Of a stretch of DNA of 64,000 nt, positions 27,618 through 37,087 are shown piece by piece. The position numbers and the translations under genes were made by a program. How positions within the stretch are numbered: the first letter of the stretch is position 1; the number at the start of each line of letters is the position of its first letter. This stretch comes from Lachnospiraceae bacterium (GTDB taxonomy: Bacteria; Bacillota; Clostridia; Lachnospirales; Lachnospiraceae), in contig JAEEND010000025.1 of NCBI GenBank assembly GCA_016283575.1, positions 124,001 to 188,000 of the forward strand. The letters run 5' to 3'. The notes below the pieces were generated by a model. That model did no database searches. It worked only from the letters and a program-made list of their open reading frames with translations, and was not told the DNA's origin.

Positions 27618-28270
27618 AATTGTTGAAAGTTATTCTGACTTGTATTTGGATTCTTTATATAGGAACGTTTATATATGGATTTTCGAGAAAACAAGAATAT
27701 ATTGATGTGGGAACGCTTCCTGTTCAAGAAATATTTGTAGCTCAAGTAGACGAAGAGATGCTTAGAGCATGGGCTGAAAGTGCCGAGGCATATTTAAAAA
27801 CCGCTCCGATTATAGCAAAGGTATTAGTTACAGGTGATATTGAGCATGAAGGATTTACTTCCAAACAGCGTGTAATTATAAAAGAAGTTTATAAAGGCGA
27901 AATATCGACGGGTAATGAAGTTTACATTACTTCTTCAAGATGGGGAGTCGTACCGTATAAAGAAACATATGCTCTGTCGAGAGGTTTTATTAATATATTA
28001 AACCGGGGAGAGGAATACCTTGTTTTTTTAGATAGTATTATTGATATACCAGGACAAGATAATTATATAATATCTTGTTATGATGAGGGCACGATAATAA
28101 CGCCTATTTTCGCCTATTCTGACAAAACTCATTATGTCGGGAAAATGGATGGAATGTCTACTTATACACAATATGCCAAACTACGGGAAAATGAATTCTT
28201 TTGCACAACAGAAGAGGGGTTTAAGATAATTGAGGATGTAAAGCGAAGCCTTTTAGAAGATTTTCAATAA
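27614..28270 (+). CDS. Membrane-anchored extracytoplasmic protein, last gene of the ABC operon
   Basis: A 218-residue protein with one N-terminal membrane segment (LLKVILTCIWILYIGTFIYG) and an outer domain of about 190 residues. The stretch IIAKVLVTGDIEHEG then QRVIIKEVYKGEISTGNEVY suggests an OB-like beta barrel of the kind often annotated as a surface protein with metallopeptidase-inhibitor fold, but I cannot assign it. There is no lipobox. The ATGA overlap with the ATPase implies coupling. A role as immunity or substrate-presenting partner of the transporter is a guess from context. Confidence 0.68.
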   Translation: MKLLKVILTCIWILYIGTFIYGFSRKQEYIDVGTLPVQEIFVAQVDEEMLRAWAESAEAYLKTAPIIAKVLVTGDIEHEGFTSKQRVIIKEVYKGEISTGNEVYITSSRWGVVPYKETYALSRGFINILNRGEEYLVFLDSIIDIPGQDNYIISCYDEGTIITPIFAYSDKTHYVGKMDGMSTYTQYAKLRENEFFCTTEEGFKIIEDVKRSLLEDFQ

Positions 28271-28282
28271 GTAATATGCGGG

Positions 28283-28309
28283 AAAAAGACACTTAGGTGT
28301 CTTTTTTTT
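28283..28309 (+). terminator. Terminator of the accessory ABC operon
   Basis: AAAAAGACAC pairs with GTGTCTTTTT around TTAG, followed by further T. It marks the right border of the accessory block. Confidence 0.88.
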
Positions 28310-28484
28310 AGTGGAATTAAGCGAGGCGCAAAAGAGGGCGGTTTACGTTAAAAATATTATGTAAATCATTTTCGCAAAAATTAGATACCTTTCTGAAATA
28401 TTCCGACTAAAAGAGGAATCTTTGCCACGGATATAATAATGCTACCGTAGTTTACTAACCATTTTTTTAAGGAAGGGGTTAAAA
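28310..28484 (+). promoter_or_regulatory. Leader region of the GH16 gene
   Basis: The only clear promoter mark is TATAAT at 28432-28437. No sigma-A -35 stands at the right distance (AAAAGA). A TAAA at 28408 followed after 15 nt by ACGGATAT resembles a sigma-D/FliA site weakly. The ribosome site GGAAGGGG lies before the ATG. A/T-rich, with no gene seen. Confidence 0.4.
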
Positions 28485-31400
28485 ATGAAAAGTTTTAAAG
28501 TAACAAAACGAATCATGGCATTTGCCTTGGCTTTGGTACTTACTTTTTCATCCGTAAGCTTCCAGTCTGTGACAGCATACGCAGCTGAAGTGGATGAGAG
28601 TTTGACCGTGCCATTTGGCATCTCTTGCGCGTATGATGCCGATCAGGGAATCGGTGTTGTATGGGGCGCTGCCGGATATGATCTTTGCACTGTTACAATA
28701 TCCTCTGAGAACGGATATTCAAGAACATATGAAGATCAGACAATGGGATATCATTGGTATCCTGATACCTACGCAGAAGGAGATTATCTCGTAAGTGTTC
28801 AGGGACAGAAGGACGGAATGCTTTCTAAGGCAGGAACAGAACCTGTTACTGTCGGTGAAGCAGTAACAGATCCCGATCCCGTTACTCCCGAAGAACCCGA
28901 AACGCCTGAGACACCTGAAAATCAGGAGTTGACGACACCTTTTGGTCAGGTTATTTCTTTTACTGAAGAAAAGGGAATCGGTGTAGCATGGGGCTTTGAT
29001 GGAGTATACGAAAACTACACTGTAACAGTTGAATGTGCAGATGTTAATTACAAGAAAGTATACGAGCATCAGTCTTTCGGATACAAAGAATATCAGGATG
29101 ATTATGTAACAGGTACTTACACTGTAAGCATTCAGGGTGAGAAAGACGGACAGCTTTCAGCTGCAGCAACAGGCACTGTTGAAGTTGTTGGTAAAGCTCC
29201 CGAAGCACCCGCAGTTCCCGTTAAGTGGTCATATTGGACCGGCGAAGGCGGAGCTGCTGATATCACACCTACCGAAGACGGAACAGGCGCAGTAGTAGCT
29301 GTAACTGCTGACGGTGGTGTAAATTATGCAGTTCAGTACATTGGTGACGGCTTCAAATTAGTTGAAGGCGAAACTTATGTATTCAGTGGTGATTTCACAG
29401 CAGACGAAGATGCAAAATGTGAAATTAACATTCAGGAAACTCAGGGTTGGGGATCCTTAATCGGTTCATCCTATGTATTTGACATTGCAAAGGGTGAAAC
29501 AAAGCATGTTGAATTGACAACAAATGCAGCAACAGGTGCTTTCCTTGAAAAGTCCAAGATTGCTATTATGTTCGGTAATGCAGGCAATGCCGGCAAGACT
29601 GTTACAATATCAAATCTTAAGCTTGAAGGCGCTGTAGCAGAAGAAGAACCTGAAGAACCTGTTGAAGAAGAGGGCATTTTTGCAGGCGTACCTGCCATTA
29701 ACTTTGATTTAATCGATCACACAGTTGATTATTCAAATGTGTCTTGTGATATTGACTATGATAATGAAACGATCACAGTTTATGCTGACAATTATGGTAT
29801 GGACTGGGGTGCAGATTCACTTTGGGAAATGCAGTTAAAGGAAGTAATTACAGTTCCTTCCCATCAGAAGTATTTCGGCGAAGTGGAAATCAATTCCGAA
29901 ATCGCACGTGATATAGTTCTGAAGCTCGGTGATTTAAATAATGACGGTGCAACATTCTGTTATGAAACAATTCACCTTGAAGCAGGTGATAACACTGTTT
30001 CTTTTGAAACAACAAGTGATGTTAACATCGATGATTTAATGGTGCTTTTTGCACTTGGCGGAAGTGCTGATGCTAACACATTAGTATTTAAGAACCTTAA
30101 ACTTGTAGGTGCTGACGGAACACCCGTAGTGCTTACAAAGAACATCAACCTTGAAAAGGCTGAAACAGAGCTTTATGTTGGTAATGACTGGGCAGGCGCT
30201 GCAGCAAGCAAGTCAGAAAACGGCGAAAAGGTTGAAATTAATGTAGGAAGCTTTGGCTGGAACGGTGAATGGGCTCTTCAGTACATGATTTACAACATTC
30301 AGCCTTCTGAAGATAACAACTATACCGTAAGAGCTAAGATTACTTCCACAGTAGATAAGAAGATTCTTATTAAGCTTGATAACAACGGATTAATCGTTGA
30401 AACAATCGAGTTAAAAGCCAACGAGCCTTATTACTTCGAAAAGTCCGCAACCGGTGAACTTTCAGATGCTAAGCTTTATTTCGCTCTTGGCCAGATGGCA
30501 GGAGAAGAAGCTAACAGAAGCGGCAAGATTACTATTGAAAATGTATCAGGATTTGAACTTGTTGAGGAAGATGAATACGAAGGTCCTTACTTAAATCTTG
30601 AAAGAACAAATACAGAACTCTATACCAATAACGATTGGTCATGGAGTAATGCAACTAAGAAAGAAAAAGGTCCTCAGGCTACAATAAATGTTGCAGCATT
30701 CGGCGGTGGCTGGGGCTATGACACAGAATGGGGTCTTCAGTATAAGATCTTAAATATCGAAGAAAACCCTGAAGGATATCATCTTGAGTTTGATATCACT
30801 TCCACAGTGGATAAGAACGTTATCGTTAAGCTTGACAATAACGGAATTATCTTAAAGACTGTCAGCTTAAAAGCTAACGAAACATATCACTTTGATGAAA
30901 CAACCACAACATCTGCTCTGTCAGACGGAATATTATATTTTGCTCTTGGTCGTGACGAAAGCGAAGGTTCCGAGACTCCTGCAAGCGGTGTTGTAACTAT
31001 CGAAAACATCGATGGTATCACTGCAAAGCAGGTTTCAGCACATGCAGGTAAGGAATACGACTTTACAGCAGACAATTCTGAATTCGATTACGCAGATCCC
31101 GGTCTTTCTAAGGACGGCTATCAGCTTATCTGGAATGACGAATTCGATGGTAATTACGGAAATGCCAACGTAGACGGAAACACAGGTCTTAACCTTGATA
31201 ACTGGGCATATCAGCTTGGTGACGGTACTACAGACTGTGGTAACTATGGCTGGGGTAACAACGAACTTCAGGCATATACGGATAATAAGAAAAACATTGC
31301 CGTAAACGAAGACTTAAACGGTGATGGTGAAGGCGAAGGAGTACTTCGTATTACAGCTTCTTATGAAGATGACAAGTACTACTATGCTAACGAATCTGCT

Positions 31401-34097
31401 AAGAACTATACTTCCGGCAGAATCCGTACCACAAAGCCCGGAACAGAATTATTCAATACTACCTACGGTTATATTGAAGCAAGAATTTCACTTCCCGAAA
31501 CACAGGGTGCTTGGCCCGCATTCTGGATGCTTCCTGAAAGCACCAGCATTTATGGCGGATGGCCTGTATCAGGTGAAATCGATATCTTAGAAACAACAGG
31601 TACTCAGACCAATAAGGCCTGCAGCACACTTCACTGGGGAACACCTTCCCATGTATATAAGGGATCAGGTTATACAGAACTCAACTCTGAATTAATGTAC
31701 TTCCATACATATTCAGTAGACTGGGAACCCGGTAAGATGACATTCTACTATGATGGTCAGCCCATCCATGTAGCAACCAACTGGGAAAGCGGCATCAGCG
31801 GAGCATCCGATTCACTTTCATTTGACGCTCCTTTTGATCAGCCCTTCTACATGATCCTTAACCTTGCAGTAGACAGCGGTCAGTTCGGCGGTTCTGCTAA
31901 CAAGGCTAACTTTAAAGATGAAATCAACATGTACGTAGACTATGTACGTGTATTCCAGAAGGAAGATGGTTACGCAGATTCTGTTGAAAGACAGGCATCA
32001 GGCGCTAACACCGACTGGGCAGATTACGCAGGACAGAATCAGATTGCAGCTATGACAGCTGATAACCTTGTAGGTGAAGGCGGCGGAATGGATGATGCTA
32101 ACTCTGATAAGTCCAAGTGGTATTTATCCACTCAGAGCGATGCAGCAGCAACCGCAACAGCTGTTACCGACGAAAACGGTAAGGTATGGCATAAGGTTGA
32201 TATTACAAATCCCGGCGGTCTTGACTATTCAGTTCAGTTAATCGGACACTTCGATGTTAAGCCCGGATATGTATACAAGGTTTCTTTTGACTCCTATGCA
32301 GCAGGCGATCTTGTAAATAAGAATACAGACTGCAGTGCCAAGGAATGGGCAGGTTGGAGCGCATACGGAATTACTTCCGCTAAGCTTACTGAAGAACCCA
32401 CCAGAAATTCATTCACATTCCTTCCTACAGACGCATTTGATAACTGCCGTATCGAGTTTAACTTCGGTGCAAGAGGAACAGGCAGCGTTTACATTTCTGA
32501 CGTTAAGGTTGAAATCGTAGATCCCGCACTTCTTGGAACAACCGAAAAGGGAAGAACAGCTCTTGCAGACGGAAACTTAATCTACAACGGTGATTTCTCA
32601 CAGGGCAATAACCACCTTGGTTACTGGACTGCAAAAGAAAACACAACAGTATCTGTTCCCAGATACACAGTTGAAGCTTTGAAGGATTCCGATAAGCGTG
32701 TTGTAGATGTAGCTTCAAAGACTAACTATGAAGCAATCGAAAATGGCGTTAAGTATTATGAACGCCGTGCACAGATCAGTGCAAAAGAAGGATATGCTCC
32801 CACTGTTTCACAGCCCGGCATTCCTATGACAGCTGATGATTACACAGTTAAATTTGATTTATATTCAAAGACAGCAACAGCAGTTAAGGTATCTGTTCTT
32901 AATGCAGACGGTCAGGAAGTTGCAGCAAAGACTGTTTCTTACAATCCTGAATCCGGCGTAAGAACCATTAACGTAGCACTTAATGTTGCAGAAAACCTTG
33001 GCCTTGGAACACTTCAGTTCACGTTTGCCAAGGGTACAGAAGTACAGCTTGATAACGTATCCATGTATGGTAAGAACCAGGCACTTCCTTTTGATGAAAA
33101 TCCTGTGAATGATGAAACCACATGGAACGGTGATAACGGCGCAGGCGGAACTCTTGAACTTATTACAGAAGCAGACGGAGCTAAGAAGCTTGCTAACATC
33201 ACAAGTGGCGGTTCCTGGTATGCACCTCAGATCGGCAGCAGCAACTTTACAGTTGTAGCAGGCGTTAAGTATAAGCTTACATATAAGTACAAGACAGACC
33301 TTGCAACTCACAAGTACATTGTGCAGGAAGCAGGCGGTTCATGGACAGTAGTACAGGATGTTATCGCAGTAGATAACGCAGGCCGAGTTGCCGATGAAAA
33401 CGGATACTTCACTTATGAAACCGAATTCACAGCTCCCGTTACTGTGGAAAACTGTCATGTAAACTTCGGTTTCGGTGATTCCGGAGCAACCGGTAACAAC
33501 TACTTTGTATTCAAGGATGTAACCCTTACCGTTGTTAAGGAAGCTGCAAGTGGTGACACCGTAACTGATGAAGATGAAGTTGATAACGATCAGTTTGTTG
33601 ATGATGTAGTAGTTACCGAGCCCGATGGCGACAATGAAGGCGACGACGAAAACAACAATAACAACAACGGTAACACCAATACCGGAAGCAACAATTCCGG
33701 TAACAATAACTCCGGTAACAGCGGAAACGCTAACACGGGAAACTCTCCTGCAGCAGACACTACCGAGACTCCTGCAGCAGGTAACACTACAGCTCCTGCT
33801 ACAGTAAGACCTGGAAGAGCCGATACAGCCGTGACTCCTGCAGTTGTAGATGAAGCTGAAGAGGCAGAAGCAGTTGAAGAAGTTATAGTAGATGAAGAAG
33901 AAGCGCCTCTTACAGATGAGATTGCTACAGATGAAACAGTTGAAGCTGTTGAAGAAGCAGTGATCGAAGATGAAGAAGTTGCTCTTGCAGACAAGCAGTC
34001 CACCGGATTTGCCGGAATCGCTATTGCGATTATTACTGCATGTGCTGTTCTTGCAGCAGGAATTTACGCATTCCTCAAGACCAGAAAGCACGTATAA
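28485..34097 (+). CDS. Large multidomain surface GH16 beta-glucanase
   Basis: An 1870-residue secreted enzyme. The signal peptide ends near AYAAE (about residue 35). Two related beta repeats follow (about 40-110 and 149-220; GIGVVWG and GIGVAWG), then CBM-like domains from about 248, a tandem duplicated pair (about 556-703 and 704-850), the GH16 catalytic domain (about 875-1157) with GEIDILE at 1030-1036 (E1031 nucleophile, D1033, E1036 acid/base), and three more carbohydrate-binding-like domains to about 1685. An Asn/Ser-rich linker and an acidic segment lead to a C-terminal membrane helix and TRKHV tail; there is no LPXTG. The domain resembles laminarinases and endo-beta-1,3(4)-glucanases. 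Monocistronic. The exact glucan is not decidable. Confidence 0.92.
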   Translation: MKSFKVTKRIMAFALALVLTFSSVSFQSVTAYAAEVDESLTVPFGISCAYDADQGIGVVWGAAGYDLCTVTISSENGYSRTYEDQTMGYHWYPDTYAEGDYLVSVQGQKDGMLSKAGTEPVTVGEAVTDPDPVTPEEPETPETPENQELTTPFGQVISFTEEKGIGVAWGFDGVYENYTVTVECADVNYKKVYEHQSFGYKEYQDDYVTGTYTVSIQGEKDGQLSAAATGTVEVVGKAPEAPAVPVKWSYWTGEGGAADITPTEDGTGAVVAVTADGGVNYAVQYIGDGFKLVEGETYVFSGDFTADEDAKCEINIQETQGWGSLIGSSYVFDIAKGETKHVELTTNAATGAFLEKSKIAIMFGNAGNAGKTVTISNLKLEGAVAEEEPEEPVEEEGIFAGVPAINFDLIDHTVDYSNVSCDIDYDNETITVYADNYGMDWGADSLWEMQLKEVITVPSHQKYFGEVEINSEIARDIVLKLGDLNNDGATFCYETIHLEAGDNTVSFETTSDVNIDDLMVLFALGGSADANTLVFKNLKLVGADGTPVVLTKNINLEKAETELYVGNDWAGAAASKSENGEKVEINVGSFGWNGEWALQYMIYNIQPSEDNNYTVRAKITSTVDKKILIKLDNNGLIVETIELKANEPYYFEKSATGELSDAKLYFALGQMAGEEANRSGKITIENVSGFELVEEDEYEGPYLNLERTNTELYTNNDWSWSNATKKEKGPQATINVAAFGGGWGYDTEWGLQYKILNIEENPEGYHLEFDITSTVDKNVIVKLDNNGIILKTVSLKANETYHFDETTTTSALSDGILYFALGRDESEGSETPASGVVTIENIDGITAKQVSAHAGKEYDFTADNSEFDYADPGLSKDGYQLIWNDEFDGNYGNANVDGNTGLNLDNWAYQLGDGTTDCGNYGWGNNELQAYTDNKKNIAVNEDLNGDGEGEGVLRITASYEDDKYYYANESAKNYTSGRIRTTKPGTELFNTTYGYIEARISLPETQGAWPAFWMLPESTSIYGGWPVSGEIDILETTGTQTNKACSTLHWGTPSHVYKGSGYTELNSELMYFHTYSVDWEPGKMTFYYDGQPIHVATNWESGISGASDSLSFDAPFDQPFYMILNLAVDSGQFGGSANKANFKDEINMYVDYVRVFQKEDGYADSVERQASGANTDWADYAGQNQIAAMTADNLVGEGGGMDDANSDKSKWYLSTQSDAAATATAVTDENGKVWHKVDITNPGGLDYSVQLIGHFDVKPGYVYKVSFDSYAAGDLVNKNTDCSAKEWAGWSAYGITSAKLTEEPTRNSFTFLPTDAFDNCRIEFNFGARGTGSVYISDVKVEIVDPALLGTTEKGRTALADGNLIYNGDFSQGNNHLGYWTAKENTTVSVPRYTVEALKDSDKRVVDVASKTNYEAIENGVKYYERRAQISAKEGYAPTVSQPGIPMTADDYTVKFDLYSKTATAVKVSVLNADGQEVAAKTVSYNPESGVRTINVALNVAENLGLGTLQFTFAKGTEVQLDNVSMYGKNQALPFDENPVNDETTWNGDNGAGGTLELITEADGAKKLANITSGGSWYAPQIGSSNFTVVAGVKYKLTYKYKTDLATHKYIVQEAGGSWTVVQDVIAVDNAGRVADENGYFTYETEFTAPVTVENCHVNFGFGDSGATGNNYFVFKDVTLTVVKEAASGDTVTDEDEVDNDQFVDDVVVTEPDGDNEGDDENNNNNNGNTNTGSNNSGNNNSGNSGNANTGNSPAADTTETPAAGNTTAPATVRPGRADTAVTPAVVDEAEEAEAVEEVIVDEEEAPLTDEIATDETVEAVEEAVIEDEEVALADKQSTGFAGIAIAIITACAVLAAGIYAFLKTRKHV

Positions 34098-34114
34098 GCA
34101 TTGCTTAATATAGG

Positions 34115-34149
34115 CTCCCGAAGAATTATATATTCTTCGGGAGTTTTTT
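34115..34149 (+). terminator. Terminator of the GH16 gene
   Basis: CTCCCGAAGAAT and ATTCTTCGGGAG form a perfect 12-bp stem with loop TATAT, followed by six T. Confidence 0.95.
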
Positions 34150-34238
34150 AATTACTTACTAATAATATGTGTTTATCCTAATCTTACTAGAGTAAGTAAA
34201 ACTCGGCGAAGTCATTTAAGCAGACGGAGGATACAGTG

Positions 34239-35954
34239 ATGGCAAAAAACAAGAATGGTAACACAGGAAAAAGAAGGATAAGCGTTACAATCAAGACACT
34301 GGTGCCTATTGTGGCAGTGATCGTGATGCTTCTTTTTATGACACTTTTTTCCATATTTATGATGCAGACATTAAAGGCAAGATTGAATGTATTGGAAGAC
34401 GAGACTATTCAGGTCTTAAAGATCACAGAGCAGATGCGTTACGATGTAATGCATACAGCGGAGATCTTTGCGGATATTTCCGCAGGTCGTGAAGAAGAAG
34501 GCTTTGCTGAAGCAGAAGAGATAAAGGCTTCTTTCTATGCTGATATTGAAGGGGTAAAGGCTCTTGAAGCTGTCAATGCATCCTATTGGGAAGGCATTAA
34601 ATCACGATATGATGATTACTATGCTTTGAGTGAAAAGATGGCTCATACATATATCAGTTCCGGAGTTGATGCCGGTAACGAAATAATGGAACAGGTGGAC
34701 CCTATAACTGAAGAATTAAGTAATATGGTTGATGGTGCGGCTCACGATACTGAAGCAGCTACCAGCCGTTCAATCGCTGATATTCTTGTGCGTACCAACA
34801 TGATTGCAAATGTCGTTACTCTTCTTTCTTTTATAAGTACTGTACTGGTATTTATGGTAGGCTGGATCGTATGCACCAAGGTGGTACATCCTTTACAGAA
34901 GGTTTCCGCATCTCTTGTAAACCTTGCAGACAAGGATCTTACAGTTGAAGAAATGACCACAAAGCAGAACGACGAAATCGGTGACCTTATCACTGCATAT
35001 AATGATTTAAGAGGATCTCTTCGCGATATCATGGGAAGTCTTTCCGACGCATCCGATAATCTTGATGAAAACAGTACACTAATGGCTGATCATTCGGATA
35101 CTATTTTACAGAACGTTACAGAAATGACTGAAGCTATTAACAATATCACTGTTGGCGCAGGTACTCAGGCAACCGATATTGAAAGCTCTATGACTGAAAT
35201 TGACGGACTTAAAGATATTGCCAAACAGAATGCTGTTACATCCGAAAAACTTTCCGAAGCAAGCGCTCAGATTTCTGAAGCAAGCAAGCATGGTAATAAG
35301 GTTCTTGACGGACTTTATGCAGTTACAAAAGAAAGTGAAGAAGCTTTCTCTGAAATATTTACAAGTATCGATAAGATCAGGAACAGTACAGGTAAGATAG
35401 CAGAAGCATCCAACATGATCGAAAGCATCGCATCTCAGACAAACCTTCTTTCTCTTAATGCATCCATCGAAGCTGCAAGAGCAGGTGAAATGGGTAAGGG
35501 ATTCGCGGTTGTTGCTGATGAAATCAGAAAGCTTTCCGATGAATCAACAGAAAGTGTTAATGAGATCAACAGAATGCTTGAAGAACTTCAGGAGAATGTT
35601 GAATTTGCCGGCAACCAGAGCCAGAGCGTAAAAGAAGCTGTTGAAAAGCAGGTACGCGGTGTGGAAGAAACTCGTGATAGTTATAAGGATATTGCCGATA
35701 ACTTAACTACCATCAATGAAGAAATCGATAACTTAAGCCATGTAAGCAAGTCCATGACAAGCAGTTGCGAAAGCGTTGGCGCATCCATGGAAAGTCTTGC
35801 AAGCTCTGCAGAAGAAAATGCAGCTTCAACAGAAGAAACCAATGCATCTATCGAAGAAGTACTGTCCATGATGGAACAGATCAACCAGGGCGCAAAGGAT
35901 TTGAAGAACCGCTCAGACGATCTGGAAAGCATTGTAAAATCATACCAGTTGTAA
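34239..35954 (+). CDS. Methyl-accepting chemotaxis protein
   Basis: A 571-residue transmembrane chemoreceptor. The first membrane helix ([20 protein letters not shown]) and a second (about 180-205) flank a helical outer sensor of about 140 residues. A HAMP domain follows ([20 protein letters not shown]) and a long cytoplasmic coiled coil with the hairpin-tip signature [20 protein letters not shown]. Starting at the ATG 34239 gives a spacing of 8 nt from CGGAGG; an in-frame GTG just before is less well placed. It feeds a CheA/CheW system not in this window. The ligand is unknown; being beside the glucanase gene may reflect sensing of released sugars. Confidence 0.95.
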   Translation: MAKNKNGNTGKRRISVTIKTLVPIVAVIVMLLFMTLFSIFMMQTLKARLNVLEDETIQVLKITEQMRYDVMHTAEIFADISAGREEEGFAEAEEIKASFYADIEGVKALEAVNASYWEGIKSRYDDYYALSEKMAHTYISSGVDAGNEIMEQVDPITEELSNMVDGAAHDTEAATSRSIADILVRTNMIANVVTLLSFISTVLVFMVGWIVCTKVVHPLQKVSASLVNLADKDLTVEEMTTKQNDEIGDLITAYNDLRGSLRDIMGSLSDASDNLDENSTLMADHSDTILQNVTEMTEAINNITVGAGTQATDIESSMTEIDGLKDIAKQNAVTSEKLSEASAQISEASKHGNKVLDGLYAVTKESEEAFSEIFTSIDKIRNSTGKIAEASNMIESIASQTNLLSLNASIEAARAGEMGKGFAVVADEIRKLSDESTESVNEINRMLEELQENVEFAGNQSQSVKEAVEKQVRGVEETRDSYKDIADNLTTINEEIDNLSHVSKSMTSSCESVGASMESLASSAEENAASTEETNASIEEVLSMMEQINQGAKDLKNRSDDLESIVKSYQL

Positions 35955-35974
35955 TTATAGCGGTATATCGCATG

Positions 35975-36006
35975 AAAAAAGAGGGTCTGTAGACCCTCTT
36001 TTTGTA
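35975..36006 (+). terminator. Terminator after the chemoreceptor gene
   Basis: GAGGGTC and GACCCTC with loop TGTA, flanked by six A on one side and five T on the other, so it may serve both converging genes. Confidence 0.88.
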
Positions 36007-36038
36007 TGTCTTTAAAAACCGATAGCTGTAAATGCTGT

Positions 36039-37028
36039 TTACTTACTGATCTCGTCGATCTTCTTTCGTTCTTCTTCTGTGAAGGGTTTTGAATTAAGCA
36101 TTCCGAGGCTGTCGAGAATCTGTGCAGGTTTGCTGGCGCCGATAAGAACGCTTGTGATGTCTCCGTCGCGCATGATCCATGCAAGTGCCATCTGTGTAAG
36201 AGATTCACCTCTTGCATCAGCAATTTCTTTTAATGCACGTACTTTGCTGTTCATATCATCGGTGATCTGGCTTTCGTTTAAGAAGACTCCGCTTGTACGT
36301 ACACGGCTGTCTTCAGGGATACCGCCTAAGTATCTTCCTGTAAGGATACCCTGCTGAAGAGGGCTGAAGGTAATGATTCCGATACCGTTCTTGGCTGCGT
36401 AATCCTTAAGACCGTCAACTTCAATCTGACGATTCAAAATGGAATAGGAACGCTGATTGATTATAAAAGGTGTCTTTAATTCCTTCAGTATTTTAGCGGC
36501 CTCTATGGTCTGCTCTTTGTTGTAGTTGGAAATTCCCACATAGAGCGCTTTACCGCTCTTAACAATCTGATCCAAAGCCCACATGGTTTCTTCGAGGGGT
36601 GTGTCAGGATCCCATCTGTGATGATAGAAGATATCCACATAATCAAGACCCATTCTCTTTAAGGACTGATCAAGGCTGGAGATCAAGTATTTTCTGCTTC
36701 CGCCGTCGCCGTAGGGGCCGGGCCACATGCCATAACCTGCTTTTGTGGAGATAACCAATTCATCTCTGTAAGCTCCGAGACCCTTTTTAAGAATGCGTCC
36801 GAAGTTTTCTTCTGCAGAGCCCGGTGCGGGACCGTAGTTGTTGGCAAGGTCAAAATGGGTAATACCGTTATCAAATGCGGTATATAACATGGATTCCATG
36901 TTCTGAACATTGTTGACGCTGCCGAAGTTGTGCCAGAGCCCGAGGGATACTGCGGGAAGCTTTAATCCGCTTGCTCCGGTAAAATTATATTTCATGTTGT
37001 CATATCGATTGTCGTTAGCTTTATACAT
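36039..37028 (-). CDS. Aldo/keto reductase (YghZ/GPR-type)
   Basis: An NAD(P)H-dependent reductase of aldehydes and ketones, 329 residues, (beta/alpha)8 barrel. Catalytic-tetrad contexts are visible: Asp and Tyr in THFDLANNYGPAPGSAEENF, Lys in VISTKAGYGMWPGPYGDGG, His in DIFYHHRWDPDTPLEE. The WPGPYGDGGSRKYL segment and length place it near the E. coli YghZ L-glyceraldehyde-3-phosphate reductase subgroup. The start at 37028 has AGGAGG upstream. The physiological substrate is unknown. Confidence 0.92.
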   Translation of the reverse strand: MYKANDNRYDNMKYNFTGASGLKLPAVSLGLWHNFGSVNNVQNMESMLYTAFDNGITHFDLANNYGPAPGSAEENFGRILKKGLGAYRDELVISTKAGYGMWPGPYGDGGSRKYLISSLDQSLKRMGLDYVDIFYHHRWDPDTPLEETMWALDQIVKSGKALYVGISNYNKEQTIEAAKILKELKTPFIINQRSYSILNRQIEVDGLKDYAAKNGIGIITFSPLQQGILTGRYLGGIPEDSRVRTSGVFLNESQITDDMNSKVRALKEIADARGESLTQMALAWIMRDGDITSVLIGASKPAQILDSLGMLNSKPFTEEERKKIDEISK

Positions 37029-37087
37029 GCTGTAACCTCCTGTATTTAAATCTATTTTATCACAGTACTGTCCCTTGACAAATAGGA

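Noticed and set aside
28400-28440. Sigma-D/FliA promoter for the GH16 gene (TAAA, 15 nt, ACGGATAT)
   Set aside because: Spacing fits but the second box differs from GCCGATAA in the decisive first bases, and a glucanase need not be in the motility regulon. Kept only as a weak remark.
33339-34091. Long minus-strand open frame (250 codons, Cys/Ser/Phe-rich) opposite the GH16 gene 3' end
   Set aside because: It is the antisense of low-complexity Asn/Ser and Glu-rich linker codons, has odd composition, no ribosome site and no domain.
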